The position numbers were made by a program, and so were the translations under genes. Below, in pieces: positions 8,880 through 17,519 of a stretch of 53,595 nucleotides of DNA (its first letter is position 1; each line of letters starts with the position of its first letter). A model generated the notes under the pieces. It searched no databases. It was not told where the DNA came from and saw only the letters and a list, made by a program, of their open reading frames with translations. The stretch lies in assembly GCA_900320045.1 (NCBI GenBank), contig ONQT01000027.1, positions 1 through 53,595 of the forward strand, written 5' to 3'. The DNA comes from an uncultured Prevotellaceae bacterium. Lineage in GTDB: Bacteria; Bacteroidota; Bacteroidia; Bacteroidales; Bacteroidaceae.

Positions 8880-9701
8880 ATGAAAAGTATTTTGGAAGGC
8901 CGCGAAGGATTGAAAGCGGTGATTGATCAGATTGCCGAGGTTACTGGTTACCTCTGGCAGAAAGGATGGGCAGAGCGTAACGGTGGTAACATCACCGTCA
9001 ACGTCACCGAGTTTATGGACGACGAGTGCAAGGCTATGAAGCCCATCTCAGAAGTGAAGCAGATTGGTATGACACTGCCCCAGTTGAAAGGCAAGTATTT
9101 CTATTGTAAAGGAACAGGTAAGCGCATGCGCGATCTGGCTAAGGAACCCATGCAGAATGGTAGCATCATCCGCATTCTGGACGACTGTGCTTCTTATGTC
9201 GTCATTGCCGACGAGCCTGTAGTACCCACCAGCGAGTTGCCCACGCACCTGAACCTGCAGAACTACCTGCTGGAGACGGGTTCATGCTACAAGGCAACGC
9301 TGCATACTCACCCCATCGAACTGGTGGCCATGAGTCATATCCAGCGTTTCCTGAAGGGTGACGAGATGACGCGTGTGCTGTGGTCGATGATTCCTGAGAC
9401 ACTGGCCTTCGCCCCACTGGGCATAGGCATCGTGCCCTACGCTTTACCCTCATCAGTAGCACTGGCTGAGGCTACTCTCGAACAGATCAAGACCCACGAC
9501 GTGGTGATGTGGGAGAAGCACGGCACGGTAGCTGTAGGTCAGGACATCATGGATGCCTTCGACCAGACCGATGTGCTCTGCAAGGCTGCCAACATCTTTA
9601 TGTGCGCCCGTGCCATGGGTTCTGAGCCCGACGGTATGACTGAGGCTCAGATGAAGGAGGTGCAGGATGTATTCAAACTGCCCAAGAAGCGCCCGTGCTA
9701 A
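8880..9701 (+). CDS. rhaD: Rhamnulose-1-phosphate aldolase
   Basis: Class II zinc aldolase that splits L-rhamnulose 1-phosphate into dihydroxyacetone phosphate and L-lactaldehyde. The 273-residue length matches RhaD and exceeds FucA (about 215). Zinc ligands are H142 and H144 in TLHTHPIELV and H214 in WEKHG; the likely catalytic acid is E119 in PTSELPTH. The N-terminal GNIT motif in ERNGGNITVN (about residues 34-43) is also typical. It closes the rha run and is followed by a heptamer array and a bidirectional terminator. The 70-base spacer before it carries a degenerate 7-8 bp pattern of TCGGWA-like units. Confidence 0.93.
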   Translation: MKSILEGREGLKAVIDQIAEVTGYLWQKGWAERNGGNITVNVTEFMDDECKAMKPISEVKQIGMTLPQLKGKYFYCKGTGKRMRDLAKEPMQNGSIIRILDDCASYVVIADEPVVPTSELPTHLNLQNYLLETGSCYKATLHTHPIELVAMSHIQRFLKGDEMTRVLWSMIPETLAFAPLGIGIVPYALPSSVALAEATLEQIKTHDVVMWEKHGTVAVGQDIMDAFDQTDVLCKAANIFMCARAMGSEPDGMTEAQMKEVQDVFKLPKKRPC

Positions 9702-9729
9702 AAGTGAAGAGTGAAAAGTGAAGAGTGAA
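9702..9729 (+). repeat. Heptamer array RAGTGAA x4
   Basis: Four in-phase units (AAGTGAA, GAGTGAA, AAGTGAA, GAGTGAA) begin at the base after the rhaD stop codon. A short hairpin, CTTCCG-CT-CGGAAG, follows within about 20 bases. Confidence 0.85.
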
Positions 9730-9780
9730 GAATTTGCTTCCGCTCGGAAGTCTACCGCACGGTGAGCCTAATTAAAAGAA

Positions 9781-9816
9781 AAAAAGTCGCTACTCAATGA
9801 TGAGTGGCGACTTTTT
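9781..9816. terminator. Bidirectional terminator between convergent rhaD and deacetylase genes
   Basis: A 16-bp stem (AAAAAGTCGCTACTCA with TGAGTGGCGACTTTTT, one G-T mismatch) with a 4-nt ATGA loop. A-runs and T-runs lie on both sides, so it can act on both strands. The stop codon of the deacetylase gene and its last codons lie inside the hairpin. Confidence 0.85.
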
Positions 9817-10422
9817 GAATACCTTGAATTCGTAGCCCTGGTCACGCAGCCACTCGATGGCTTGCGGTAGTGCTATGCGTAGTTTCTCAATGGACTTTAC
9901 GGAGTCGTGGAAGGTGATGATACTGCCGTTGCGTGCATAGCGCTTCACGTTGTTCACCACGTCTTCAGCGGTGGTGTATTTGGAGTAGTCGCGCGTGACG
10001 AGGTCCCACATGACAATTTGGAACTTTCTCGACAGCCAGGCATACAAGTCCAGTCGCATCCATCCGTGAGGCGGTCTGACGAGGTCGGTATGCAGGTAGG
10101 CGTTGGCCTTCTCCACGTTGTAGCTGTAGTCGTGTATGGAGTATCGCAGTCCGCTGATGTGGTTGTGCGTGTGATTTCCGATGCGGTGTCCTGCATCGAC
10201 GACCATCTGGTGCAGGTCCGGATGCTTTCGTGCATTGTCGCCTACCATGAAGAACGTGGCCTTGACGTTATACTGTTTCAGGATATCCAGTATGACGGGT
10301 GTCGCCTCGGGTATGGGACCGTCGTCGAAGGTCAGATAAACTGCCCTTTCCTGACGATCCATACGCCACAGCGCATTAGGGTACAGCCAGCGCATCCATA
10401 TAGCAGGTTGCTCGATAATCAC
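9790..10422 (-). CDS. Polysaccharide deacetylase family protein (NodB domain)
   Basis: Metal-dependent de-N- or de-O-acetylase of carbohydrate esterase family 4, 210 residues. The NodB motifs appear in order: TFDDGP (about residues 31-36), HTHNH (about 83-87), RPPHGW (about 116-121), WDLVTRDY (about 138-145) and TFHDS (about 168-172). The first Asp of TFDDGP and the two His of HTHNH would hold the metal. There is no clear signal peptide, though a short hydrophobic start (IWMRWLYP) may associate with the membrane. The start codon is GTG at 10422. The last codons form half of a terminator hairpin. It lies 77 bases after the DUF2723 gene, separated by an octamer array, and may share its transcript. 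The substrate is not evident. Confidence 0.88.
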   Translation of the reverse strand: MIIEQPAIWMRWLYPNALWRMDRQERAVYLTFDDGPIPEATPVILDILKQYNVKATFFMVGDNARKHPDLHQMVVDAGHRIGNHTHNHISGLRYSIHDYSYNVEKANAYLHTDLVRPPHGWMRLDLYAWLSRKFQIVMWDLVTRDYSKYTTAEDVVNNVKRYARNGSIITFHDSVKSIEKLRIALPQAIEWLRDQGYEFKVFKKSPLIIE

Positions 10423-10442
10423 GCGCTAATCGTTGTTTGATG

Positions 10443-10498
10443 TTTCGATATTACGATATTTCGATATTACGACATTTCGATATTACGACATTTCGACG
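10443..10498. repeat. Octamer array, 7 units of TTNCGAYA type
   Basis: Seven contiguous 8-bp units alternate TTTCGATA and TTACGAYA (the last is TTTCGACG). On the minus strand the array begins one base after the stop codon of the DUF2723 gene and fills most of the spacer to the deacetylase gene. Confidence 0.85.
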
Positions 10499-10499
10499 T

Positions 10500-13400
10500 T
10501 TAGTCCTCATAAAGTTGGCCGCCTTTCTGCTCGAAGATGCTGCTCAGGAGGGAGAGCTCTTTCATGAGCTTGTCGCCCTTCTCCTGGTTGAAGCTGTCGG
10601 TAATGGCTACCACCTGCTGCATGATATAGAAATTGATGAGGACGTCATTCTTGGCACCGTCGAAACGGAAGCCATCCAGCGAGCAGTACCACTTGGCATA
10701 TTGTGCAGAGTTCTTCCAGAGCTGGTTCAATATCTTCTCAGCTTCCTTCTGCTGTCCCAGTGTCAGCCAGGCACGAGCCATATCCAGTGAGCCAGAGGCG
10801 TAGCTGTGTGGCACGTTGTATTCGGGAATCACCTTCATGGTATAGCGCAGCACGTTCAGGGCCTTTTCTTTCTTGGCCTTTGCCTCGTCGGTCTTTCCCT
10901 CGTTCTCCAGAGCCTTTCCTTCGTAGATTAGTTCCATAGCCAACTTCGCCATGATGCGACGGTGGGTGAAGCACATGCGCATCACCGTTTCGTCGAGGTA
11001 GATACCCTTCTTTTCCAGTCCACCGAACTTGAAGCGGTTCATGACGTTGTCGTAGGTCCGTTCCGTATCGTAGTTCTTGACGCCAGGCAGCGGTTTGCCG
11101 TCTTGCTGTGTGGTGAACGGTGTGATGCGGTAGGCCAGACCCTCGGTGATGACGTTGTTGCCCAGGTTGATGTAGTTGTCGTCGCCAACGCTGACGGCCA
11201 CATAGATAGGCCGTTTCCAGTTACACTGGTCCAGCATCTCCAGAATCATGAGGTCACCCTTGTAGAGTGCGCGCTTGCCAGCCAGCGAGATGACCATCTG
11301 GTCAGGTATGGAGTCGCTGGCCATCAGCATGCCGCTCTTCTTGACGGCCTCTTTGTCGATGGTCATGTACAGTGTGTCAGAAGGTATCACGTGGCTGTAG
11401 CGGTCTTGTCCGAACAGCGCCTCCAGAATCTCCTTCTGCTCCTTGCTCCACTGACCGCGAACCCAGTATTTCAGCACGTTCTTCAGTTCGAAGGGCTTCT
11501 TGCCAAACAGCTTCTCAGCCTCTTCGGGGTACTGTTGCTGAATCTTCTCGATGAGCGACTTGATGTCAGGCTCGATGGAGACATACTCGTTGGTACCGCT
11601 ACAGTACTCGATACGCTCCCACGAGATGGGCACGCTGGGTGAGTCGTAGGCCGGACGACGCATCTGGTCGATGTACCAGTCGGTCTGCAGGTAGCTCAGG
11701 TTGCACACGCGGGCATCCGTTCTGACGCCCTCCACGTCCTGGTTGTACCACAGGGGGAAGGTGTCGTTGTCGCCGTTGGTATAGATGATGGGATTGTTCT
11801 CCTGCTGTAGTGACATCAGGTAGTTCTGTCCGAAGTCACGGCAGGTGTATCGTCCTGAACGGTCGTGGTCGTCCCAGTTCTGCGAAGCCATCTGTACAGG
11901 CACGAAGAGACAGAGGATGCTGACCACGCAGGCCAGAGCGGTTACCGCCTTTTCACTTTTAATTTTTAACTTTTCATTCAGCATGCTGATGATGGCTGCC
12001 ACGCCCATACCGCACCAGATGGCGAAGGCGTAGAACGAGCCAGCGTAGGCATAATCGCGCTCACGGGGCTGCATAGGAGTCTGGTTCAGGTAGATGACGA
12101 TGGCCAAACCCGTCATAAAGAACAGGAAGAACACCACCCAGAATTGTCGTATGCCCGTCTGGTCGCTGATGCTTCCGTGATGCTTGGCCAGCGACTGCCA
12201 GAACAGGCCGATGAGTCCTAAGATGAGTGGCAGCATGAAGTACACGTTGTGTCCCTTGTTCTCCTTCAGCTCGTCAGGCAACTTGCTCTGGTCGCCCAGT
12301 CGCCAGTTGTCCAGCCAGTCCCAGCCCGAGAGCCAGTTGCCGTGCTCCAGTTCGCCGTTGCCCTGCAGGTCGTTCTGCCGACCGGCAAAGTTCCACATGA
12401 AGTAGCGCCAGTACATGAAGTTACACTGGTAGGAGATGAAGAATCGCAGGTTCTCGAACTGTGTGGGCATCTTGACGGTGACCATCTCTCCACAGCGGTC
12501 GAACTGTGTGTCGTTGCTGCTGATGTCGCCCATCCAGCTCTCGTAGGCTCCACGATGAGCCGAGCTGTACATGCGAGGGAACAGCATGTTCTGTGCATAT
12601 TTGTACTCGTCCTTGGTGCGCACTACGAAGTATTCGTCCTTCTCGTCGGGCGATGCCTTCTCCTTGCGCTGCCAGACGGGGTCGCCCTGTGTCATGACGG
12701 GCTTGCAGTACTGTCCCTCCTGCTCCAGAGCCACCTGTGAGGCGTATGACTGTCCGTAGAGCAGCGGGCGCTGGCCGTACTGCTCGCGGCCTAAGTATTC
12801 GCCCAGGGTAAAGATGTCCTCTGGCGAGTTCTGGTCCATAGGCGGGTTGGCCGATGAACGGATGACGATGAGGGCGTATGACGAGTAGCCGATCATCAGC
12901 ATCAGCATGCAGAGCAGCGAGGTGTTCTTGATGCGGGCGCTGACCAGGGCCGTTGCCTTTTCACCCTTGGCTTTTGGCTTGATGGTGTAGCCCAGGACGA
13001 ACCACAGGATGCCCATCACGATGATGCCGATGACAACCGACATCCAGCCGTGTCCGTAGAACGGAATACCCAGCATGGCGAGTGCTGCGAGGAATGCCAT
13101 GTTCTGGCGCTTCTCGTTCAGGTCGCGGTGGGTTTCCCATATCGCCCATATCATGACGGCGATGAGCAGGAAGATATAGATGATTTCACCTGTGTTGAAC
13201 GGACATCCGAGGATGTTGACGAACAGCAGTTCGAACCATCCGCCCACCTGTACGATGCCTGGCACGACGCCATAGAGCACGGCAGCGAGGATGACGACCG
13301 ATATGAACAGTGCGATGAGCGAGCCCTTCAGGTCGCGCTTGGGATCGTCCGTGGGGAACTTGCGGTAGTAGTACACGAGCACGATGGCCGGCAGGCACAG

Positions 13401-14009
13401 CAGGTTCAGCAGGTGGACGCCGATGGAGAGTCCCGTCATGTACATGATGAGCACCAGCCAGCGGTCGGCATGCGGCTGGTCGGCCTGGTCTTCCCACTTC
13501 AGGATGAGCCAGAACACCACTGCCGTAAAGGCCGACGAGTAGGCATATACCTCACCCTCGACAGCCGAGAACCAGAAGGTGTCGCTGAAGGTGTAGATGA
13601 GTGCTCCCACCAGTGCCGAAGTCTCGATGGCTACCCATTTCCATGCGGGGATGTCCTTCATGGCTGTAGCGCTGAAGAATTCCTCCTGCTTGATGAGCAG
13701 GCGTCGCACGAGGTGCGATATGGTCCAGAACAGGAACAGGATGGTGGCTGCCGACAGCAGGGCACTCATGGTGTTGACCATGCGAGCCACCTGGCTGGGG
13801 TCGCTGGCAAACTGTGAGAACAGGTTGGCCGTCAGCATGAAGAACGGTGCGCCCGGTGGGTGACCGATTTCCAGTTTATAGCCTGTCGAGATGAATTCCG
13901 GACAGTCCCAGAAGGAGGCTGTCGGTTCGATGGTGGAGCAATACACGACGGCTGCAATGGCGAATGTCAGCCAGCCCATCATGTTATCCACGATTCTGAA
14001 TTGTTTCAT
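10500..14009 (-). CDS. DUF2723 / GT117 multi-pass membrane protein
   Basis: Large membrane protein (1169 residues) of the DUF2723 family, listed as glycosyltransferase family 117 and related to the eukaryotic TMEM260 O-mannosyltransferase. The N-terminus has the family hallmark TIEPTASFWDCPEF and GHPPGAP (about residues 26-55), followed by about ten membrane helices to residue 390. A globular segment (about 390-570), further helices (about 590-720) and a C-terminal soluble TPR-like region (about 1000-1169) follow. The likely role is a lipid-linked-sugar transferase acting at the periplasmic face; donor and acceptor are unknown. Two heptamer arrays lie in frame in loops next to helices (11949-11976 and 12953-12980). 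The gene is first in its leftward unit; a weak -7 box lies at 14037-14045. Confidence 0.88.
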   Translation of the reverse strand: MKQFRIVDNMMGWLTFAIAAVVYCSTIEPTASFWDCPEFISTGYKLEIGHPPGAPFFMLTANLFSQFASDPSQVARMVNTMSALLSAATILFLFWTISHLVRRLLIKQEEFFSATAMKDIPAWKWVAIETSALVGALIYTFSDTFWFSAVEGEVYAYSSAFTAVVFWLILKWEDQADQPHADRWLVLIMYMTGLSIGVHLLNLLCLPAIVLVYYYRKFPTDDPKRDLKGSLIALFISVVILAAVLYGVVPGIVQVGGWFELLFVNILGCPFNTGEIIYIFLLIAVMIWAIWETHRDLNEKRQNMAFLAALAMLGIPFYGHGWMSVVIGIIVMGILWFVLGYTIKPKAKGEKATALVSARIKNTSLLCMLMLMIGYSSYALIVIRSSANPPMDQNSPEDIFTLGEYLGREQYGQRPLLYGQSYASQVALEQEGQYCKPVMTQGDPVWQRKEKASPDEKDEYFVVRTKDEYKYAQNMLFPRMYSSAHRGAYESWMGDISSNDTQFDRCGEMVTVKMPTQFENLRFFISYQCNFMYWRYFMWNFAGRQNDLQGNGELEHGNWLSGWDWLDNWRLGDQSKLPDELKENKGHNVYFMLPLILGLIGLFWQSLAKHHGSISDQTGIRQFWVVFFLFFMTGLAIVIYLNQTPMQPRERDYAYAGSFYAFAIWCGMGVAAIISMLNEKLKIKSEKAVTALACVVSILCLFVPVQMASQNWDDHDRSGRYTCRDFGQNYLMSLQQENNPIIYTNGDNDTFPLWYNQDVEGVRTDARVCNLSYLQTDWYIDQMRRPAYDSPSVPISWERIEYCSGTNEYVSIEPDIKSLIEKIQQQYPEEAEKLFGKKPFELKNVLKYWVRGQWSKEQKEILEALFGQDRYSHVIPSDTLYMTIDKEAVKKSGMLMASDSIPDQMVISLAGKRALYKGDLMILEMLDQCNWKRPIYVAVSVGDDNYINLGNNVITEGLAYRITPFTTQQDGKPLPGVKNYDTERTYDNVMNRFKFGGLEKKGIYLDETVMRMCFTHRRIMAKLAMELIYEGKALENEGKTDEAKAKKEKALNVLRYTMKVIPEYNVPHSYASGSLDMARAWLTLGQQKEAEKILNQLWKNSAQYAKWYCSLDGFRFDGAKNDVLINFYIMQQVVAITDSFNQEKGDKLMKELSLLSSIFEQKGGQLYED
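11949..11976 (-). repeat. Intragenic heptamer array (TGAAAAG type) x4
   Basis: On the plus strand CTTTTCA, CTTTTAA, TTTTTAA, CTTTTCA follow in exact 7-bp phase inside the DUF2723 gene. In frame they encode a Lys-rich segment (EKLKIKSEK) in a short loop between membrane helices. Confidence 0.8.
12953..12980 (-). repeat. Intragenic heptamer array (AAGCCAA type) x4
   Basis: In coding sense the units are AAGCCAA, AAGCCAA, GGGTGAA, AAGGCAA in 7-bp phase, encoding KPKAKGEKA after a membrane helix. The unit resembles the array inside the GH94 gene (32832-32866). Confidence 0.7.
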
Positions 14010-14036
14010 TTTCTGTTGTTTGATTGATATTATCCT

Positions 14037-14045
14037 GCAAAGTTA
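14037..14045 (-). promoter_or_regulatory. Possible -7 box for the DUF2723 gene
   Basis: TAACTTTGC on the minus strand, 27 bases before the ATG at 14009. No TTG was found at the usual distance upstream. Confidence 0.45.
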
Positions 14046-14088
14046 CGATTATTTGGCCTAAGTCTTGCACGTTTCAGTATTTTTAACG

Positions 14089-14541
14089 CTAAAAGAGCCA
14101 TTGTACACCATATACCAGCAGCACGTAGCGCAGGAACTTGCCTATGGCCATACTGCTGATGGAGATGGGTATGTTGGCGCGCATCAGTCCCAGTGCGATG
14201 GTGATGGCCGAGCCCAGAATGGGTATGAAGGCAAAGAATCCCATCCATGCTCCTCGTCCTGCCATGAAGTGCTGGGCGCGCTCCAGGTCGTGCTGTTTGA
14301 CGTGCAGGTATTTCTCTATCCACTCCATTCGTCCTTGCCGTCCGACGAAGTAGTTGAACATGCCTCCCGTGACGTTGCCTATGGTGCCGTAGATGATGAG
14401 TCCCCAGGGGTCCAGTCCTGCCGCCAGCAGTCCTGTCATGACGGCCTCGCTGGAGAAGGGGAAGAAGGAGCCTGCTACGAATGCCGTGACGAGCATGCCC
14501 CAGTAGCCGTAGCTGATGAGTAGTTGTATCAGGACGTCCAT
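14089..14541 (-). CDS. YqaA-family (SNARE-associated/DedA-like) membrane protein
   Basis: Small inner-membrane protein of 150 residues in the VTT/DedA superfamily, closest in layout to YqaA. Features are a re-entrant N-terminal motif with conserved Phe, Pro and Glu (AGSFFPFSSEAV, about residues 23-34), a GNVTGG segment with an Asn/Tyr helix (about 55-66) and an FIPILGS motif (about 104-110) like the conserved F/R-xxPGx-R region of DedA proteins. Such proteins are linked to lipid flipping and membrane homeostasis; the exact activity here is unknown. The start overlaps the end of the upstream membrane gene by 13 bases, so the two are probably translationally coupled. Confidence 0.85.
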   Translation of the reverse strand: MDVLIQLLISYGYWGMLVTAFVAGSFFPFSSEAVMTGLLAAGLDPWGLIIYGTIGNVTGGMFNYFVGRQGRMEWIEKYLHVKQHDLERAQHFMAGRGAWMGFFAFIPILGSAITIALGLMRANIPISISSMAIGKFLRYVLLVYGVQWLF

Positions 14542-15458
14542 AAGCCGATGTTAAGTAGGGTGACAGCCAGTGTGACGGCCGTGAGCACCAGGAAAGTGAT
14601 GTTGGTGATTTTGGTGTTGGTCAGTGCGATGAAGTGTCCTGCCAGGGGTGCTGCACAGACAACCATCAGTCGGAAGGACATGTCGTATTTCTCTGGCAAC
14701 AGCAGGGTGTAGAGCATGCCTGCCAGTCCCAGCCACATGAAGCTGTAGTAGAACATGCGGATGCGGATTTTGTCGCCAAAGCTTTTGTGCAGGAAGTGCA
14801 TGGTTCCCATGATGATGAGAACGGTGGCCAGTACCATCGACAGAAGGTGTGGCACGAGCAGATCGGGTAGGGCGAAGGTTATGTCTGGCAACAGACCGGC
14901 CAGATGGTTGCCCAGCGGTGTCAGGTCGCCCTGGTGGAGTTGCCAGCAGAGCCAGAACCAGTAGGGCGTCAGCACTCCCAGTACGGATGCCACCCACGTG
15001 CGCCACGACAGGGCCATAAGATTGGTCAGTGTCAGTATCCACAGCAAGGGCAGCAGCCACAGTATCTGTACGAACGGCACGCTGGCCAGTCCTAAGGCCA
15101 GGAAGGCATAGTAGCAGCGTCCTGAGGCGTTGCGGTCCTGGTAGATGGTGAACCACATCAGCAGGAACGCTATCGTGCACAGTTGCATGACGGCTCCTGG
15201 CAGTGACGGGAACAGGAAGCAGGCGGTACACATGAGGGCCATGAAGACGCACGACACCATGCGTGAATAGATGCGGATGAGGGCGTGGATGTTGTTCAGC
15301 ATCACCATCAGGTAGCAGCAGGTGGCGAAACATAGCCACTGCAGCCACCATCCGTGTTCTGCTGCGCCTGCCAGCAACCATACCACTGTGGCGATAACGG
15401 CCATCGTGGGCAGTGCCAACCGGCTCTCGGCAATCCTGTTTTGTAGTCTTTTTCTCAC
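14529..15458 (-). CDS. Unidentified multi-pass membrane protein
   Basis: A 309-residue, very hydrophobic protein with roughly nine or ten predicted helices, a positively charged N-terminus (RKRLQNR) and few conserved polar motifs; no family was recognised with confidence. The start codon is probably GTG at 15458, which lies inside the last unit of the heptamer array that fills the spacer from purD; a later Met at residue 19 is the alternative. It overlaps the YqaA gene by 13 bases. The order purD, this gene, yqaA suggests one leftward transcript. Confidence 0.75.
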   Translation of the reverse strand: MRKRLQNRIAESRLALPTMAVIATVVWLLAGAAEHGWWLQWLCFATCCYLMVMLNNIHALIRIYSRMVSCVFMALMCTACFLFPSLPGAVMQLCTIAFLLMWFTIYQDRNASGRCYYAFLALGLASVPFVQILWLLPLLWILTLTNLMALSWRTWVASVLGVLTPYWFWLCWQLHQGDLTPLGNHLAGLLPDITFALPDLLVPHLLSMVLATVLIIMGTMHFLHKSFGDKIRIRMFYYSFMWLGLAGMLYTLLLPEKYDMSFRLMVVCAAPLAGHFIALTNTKITNITFLVLTAVTLAVTLLNIGLWTS

Positions 15459-15524
15459 CTCTTACCTCTCACTTACCTCTCACTTCTTACTTCTTACCTC
15501 TTACCTCTCACCTCTTACTTCTTA
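15456..15524 (-). repeat. Heptamer array GTRAGAR spanning stop-to-start spacer
   Basis: On the coding strand about ten units (GTAAGAA, GTAAGAG, GTGAGAG and relatives, one shortened to GTAA) run without interruption from purD into the next gene. The TAA of purD is inside the first unit and the GTG start of the next gene is the first three bases of the last unit (GTGAGAA). Confidence 0.85.
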
Positions 15525-16850
15525 CAGATCCTGGCCGATGTCGTGACGGAAGTATTTGTCCTGGAAGTCAATGAGTTCTGCACCCTCCATGGAGCGCTGC
15601 AGGGCCTCGGCCTTGTCCTGACCGTAGCTGCTGACGGCAATGACGCGTCCGCCGTTGGTCACCACGTTGCCGTTCTTCATCTTGGTGCCGGCGTGGAAGA
15701 CGACGGTACGTCCCTGACGGTCGGAGGTGTTGAAGTTCTGCAGTCCCTTGATGGTATAGCCCTTGATGTACTCTTCAGGGTAACCTCCGCTGACCAGCAT
15801 GACGCAGACGGCAGCACGCTCGTCAAACTGTACGGTACACTGGTCCAGCGTACCTTGTGCTACCCCCTCGAAGAGGTCTACGATGTCGCTCTTCAGTCGC
15901 AGCATGACCGTCTCCGTCTCTGGGTCGCCCATGCGGCAGTTGTATTCTATTACCTTGGGGTTGCCAACGATGTTTTTCTTGGAGCCGAAGAACGACGACT
16001 GCTTGGGCATGACGTTGATGAGTCCGAAGAAGATGAATCCCTTGTAGTCGATGCCTTCCTCCTTGAGGCCCTCTACGGTGGGACGTATGATGCGCTCTTC
16101 TACCTTTTGCATCCACTCCTCGTTGGCAAAAGGAACGGGACTGACGCTTCCCATGCCGCCTGTGTTCAGTCCTGTGTCGCCCTCGCCGATGCGCTTGTAG
16201 TCCTTGGCCTCGGGCAGAATCTGGTAGTGCTCGCCGTCCGTCAGCACGAATACGGAACACTCGATGCCGCTCATGAACTCTTCGATGACCACGCGGCTCG
16301 ACGCATTGCCGAACATGCCGCCCAGCATCTGTTTCAGTTCACGCTTGGCTTCCTCTATGGTGGGCAGGATGAGCACGCCCTTGCCGGCGCACAGGCCGTC
16401 GGCCTTGAGGACGTATGGCGGCTGGAGCGTCTCCAGGAACTTCAAGCCCTCCTGGAGGTGCTCGCCGTCAAAGGTCTGGTAAGCTGCTGTTGGTATGTTG
16501 TGGCGCTGCATGAATGCCTTGGCGAAGTCCTTTGAACCCTCCAGCACGGCACCCTGCTTCGAGGGTCCTATGACGGGGATGTTCTTCGTGCGCTCGTCGG
16601 CCTTCAGGTCGTCGTAGATGCCCTTTACCAGCGGGTCTTCAGGACCTACCACCACCATGCCTATTTGCTTGTCTACGCAGAACTGCTTGATGGCTTCGAA
16701 GTCGTCGGCCTTCATGTCAACGTTCTCGCCGCACTCGCCGGTGCCGGCATTGCCAGGTGCGATGTATAGCTTCTCACACTTTTTGCTCTGAGCGATTTTC
16801 CAGGCCAGTGCGTGTTCGCGACCGCCACTGCCCAACAATAGAATCTTCAT
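15522..16850 (-). CDS. purD: Phosphoribosylamine-glycine ligase (GAR synthetase)
   Basis: ATP-grasp enzyme that joins glycine to 5-phosphoribosylamine in de novo purine synthesis, cytoplasmic, 442 residues as usual for PurD. Visible signatures are the N-terminal [12 protein letters not shown] (about residues 7-18), [11 protein letters not shown] (about 67-77), the glycine-rich [11 protein letters not shown] (about 149-159) and the metal-binding region [10 protein letters not shown] (about 289-298). The stop codon lies in the heptamer array. Upstream on the same strand is a small lipoprotein gene, 34 bases away. Confidence 0.96.
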   Translation of the reverse strand: MKILLLGSGGREHALAWKIAQSKKCEKLYIAPGNAGTGECGENVDMKADDFEAIKQFCVDKQIGMVVVGPEDPLVKGIYDDLKADERTKNIPVIGPSKQGAVLEGSKDFAKAFMQRHNIPTAAYQTFDGEHLQEGLKFLETLQPPYVLKADGLCAGKGVLILPTIEEAKRELKQMLGGMFGNASSRVVIEEFMSGIECSVFVLTDGEHYQILPEAKDYKRIGEGDTGLNTGGMGSVSPVPFANEEWMQKVEERIIRPTVEGLKEEGIDYKGFIFFGLINVMPKQSSFFGSKKNIVGNPKVIEYNCRMGDPETETVMLRLKSDIVDLFEGVAQGTLDQCTVQFDERAAVCVMLVSGGYPEEYIKGYTIKGLQNFNTSDRQGRTVVFHAGTKMKNGNVVTNGGRVIAVSSYGQDKAEALQRSMEGAELIDFQDKYFRHDIGQDL

Positions 16851-16884
16851 TTGCTTACCTTAAAGTTTTACCTGATACTTGAGA

Positions 16885-17358
16885 TTATTGTTGTTTGTCA
16901 TATATCAGACTAACAGTCTTGTCATTGGTGATCTTAGTTCCTGTTACCGTCTGGATGGCCGATATGTTAACAGTGATTTCCATATATCCCCTGGCGGTCA
17001 TACCACTGATTTCGGCGTCAAATGCGGTCTTTACCTTGTTCAACTCGGTTACGATTTTGTTGAGGTAAATAATGGCTCTTTCATTGTTCAAGGCAACTTC
17101 GGTGGCCACCTGGCTCTCGACGGGACTGATTGTCCATTCGTACACGTTGTTTCTGATAACGTCGTTCACCTTTTGCTCGTATTTTGTGTACAAGGCTTTT
17201 GCTTCGTCTGTGTCGCCAGTGCCTCTGTTGGTGATTTCGGCCTTGACTTGGTAAGAGCCGGTTCTCTGCGACTCACTGTCGCTTCCGCACGATGTTAACA
17301 CTGTTGCAATACCGCAGGTCATAATGACGGCCAGCATCCATAAAATACTCTTTTTCAT
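16885..17358 (-). CDS. Small lipoprotein of unknown function
   Basis: A 157-residue predicted lipoprotein. Residues 1-22 form a lipoprotein signal ending in LTSC, with the lipidated Cys at about residue 23, followed by GSDSESQ. The mature part is mixed alpha/beta with no recognised domain. The Met at 17358 is chosen because the upstream extension to 17415 has no signal character and would overlap the promoter at 17412-17443. It precedes purD by 34 bases and may be co-transcribed with it. Confidence 0.78.
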   Translation of the reverse strand: MKKSILWMLAVIMTCGIATVLTSCGSDSESQRTGSYQVKAEITNRGTGDTDEAKALYTKYEQKVNDVIRNNVYEWTISPVESQVATEVALNNERAIIYLNKIVTELNKVKTAFDAEISGMTARGYMEITVNISAIQTVTGTKITNDKTVSLIYDKQQ

Positions 17359-17411
17359 TGTTTTATTTGTTTGGTTATTGTTGATTGAGAATGAATGTTT
17401 GTTTTCTGACT

Positions 17412-17443
17412 GCAAAGATACGAAAAAAAGATGAGAACACCAA
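17412..17443 (-). promoter_or_regulatory. Promoter of the lipoprotein gene
   Basis: Minus strand TATCTTTGC (17412-17420) with TTG exactly 20 nt upstream (17441-17443). Confidence 0.75.
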
Positions 17444-17519
17444 AGGTTGCAGCAACTTTTTTAATAAATATGTAGTGAAGACACTCGTTGCAGTGCAATG
17501 TGCATACTACTACATTCAA

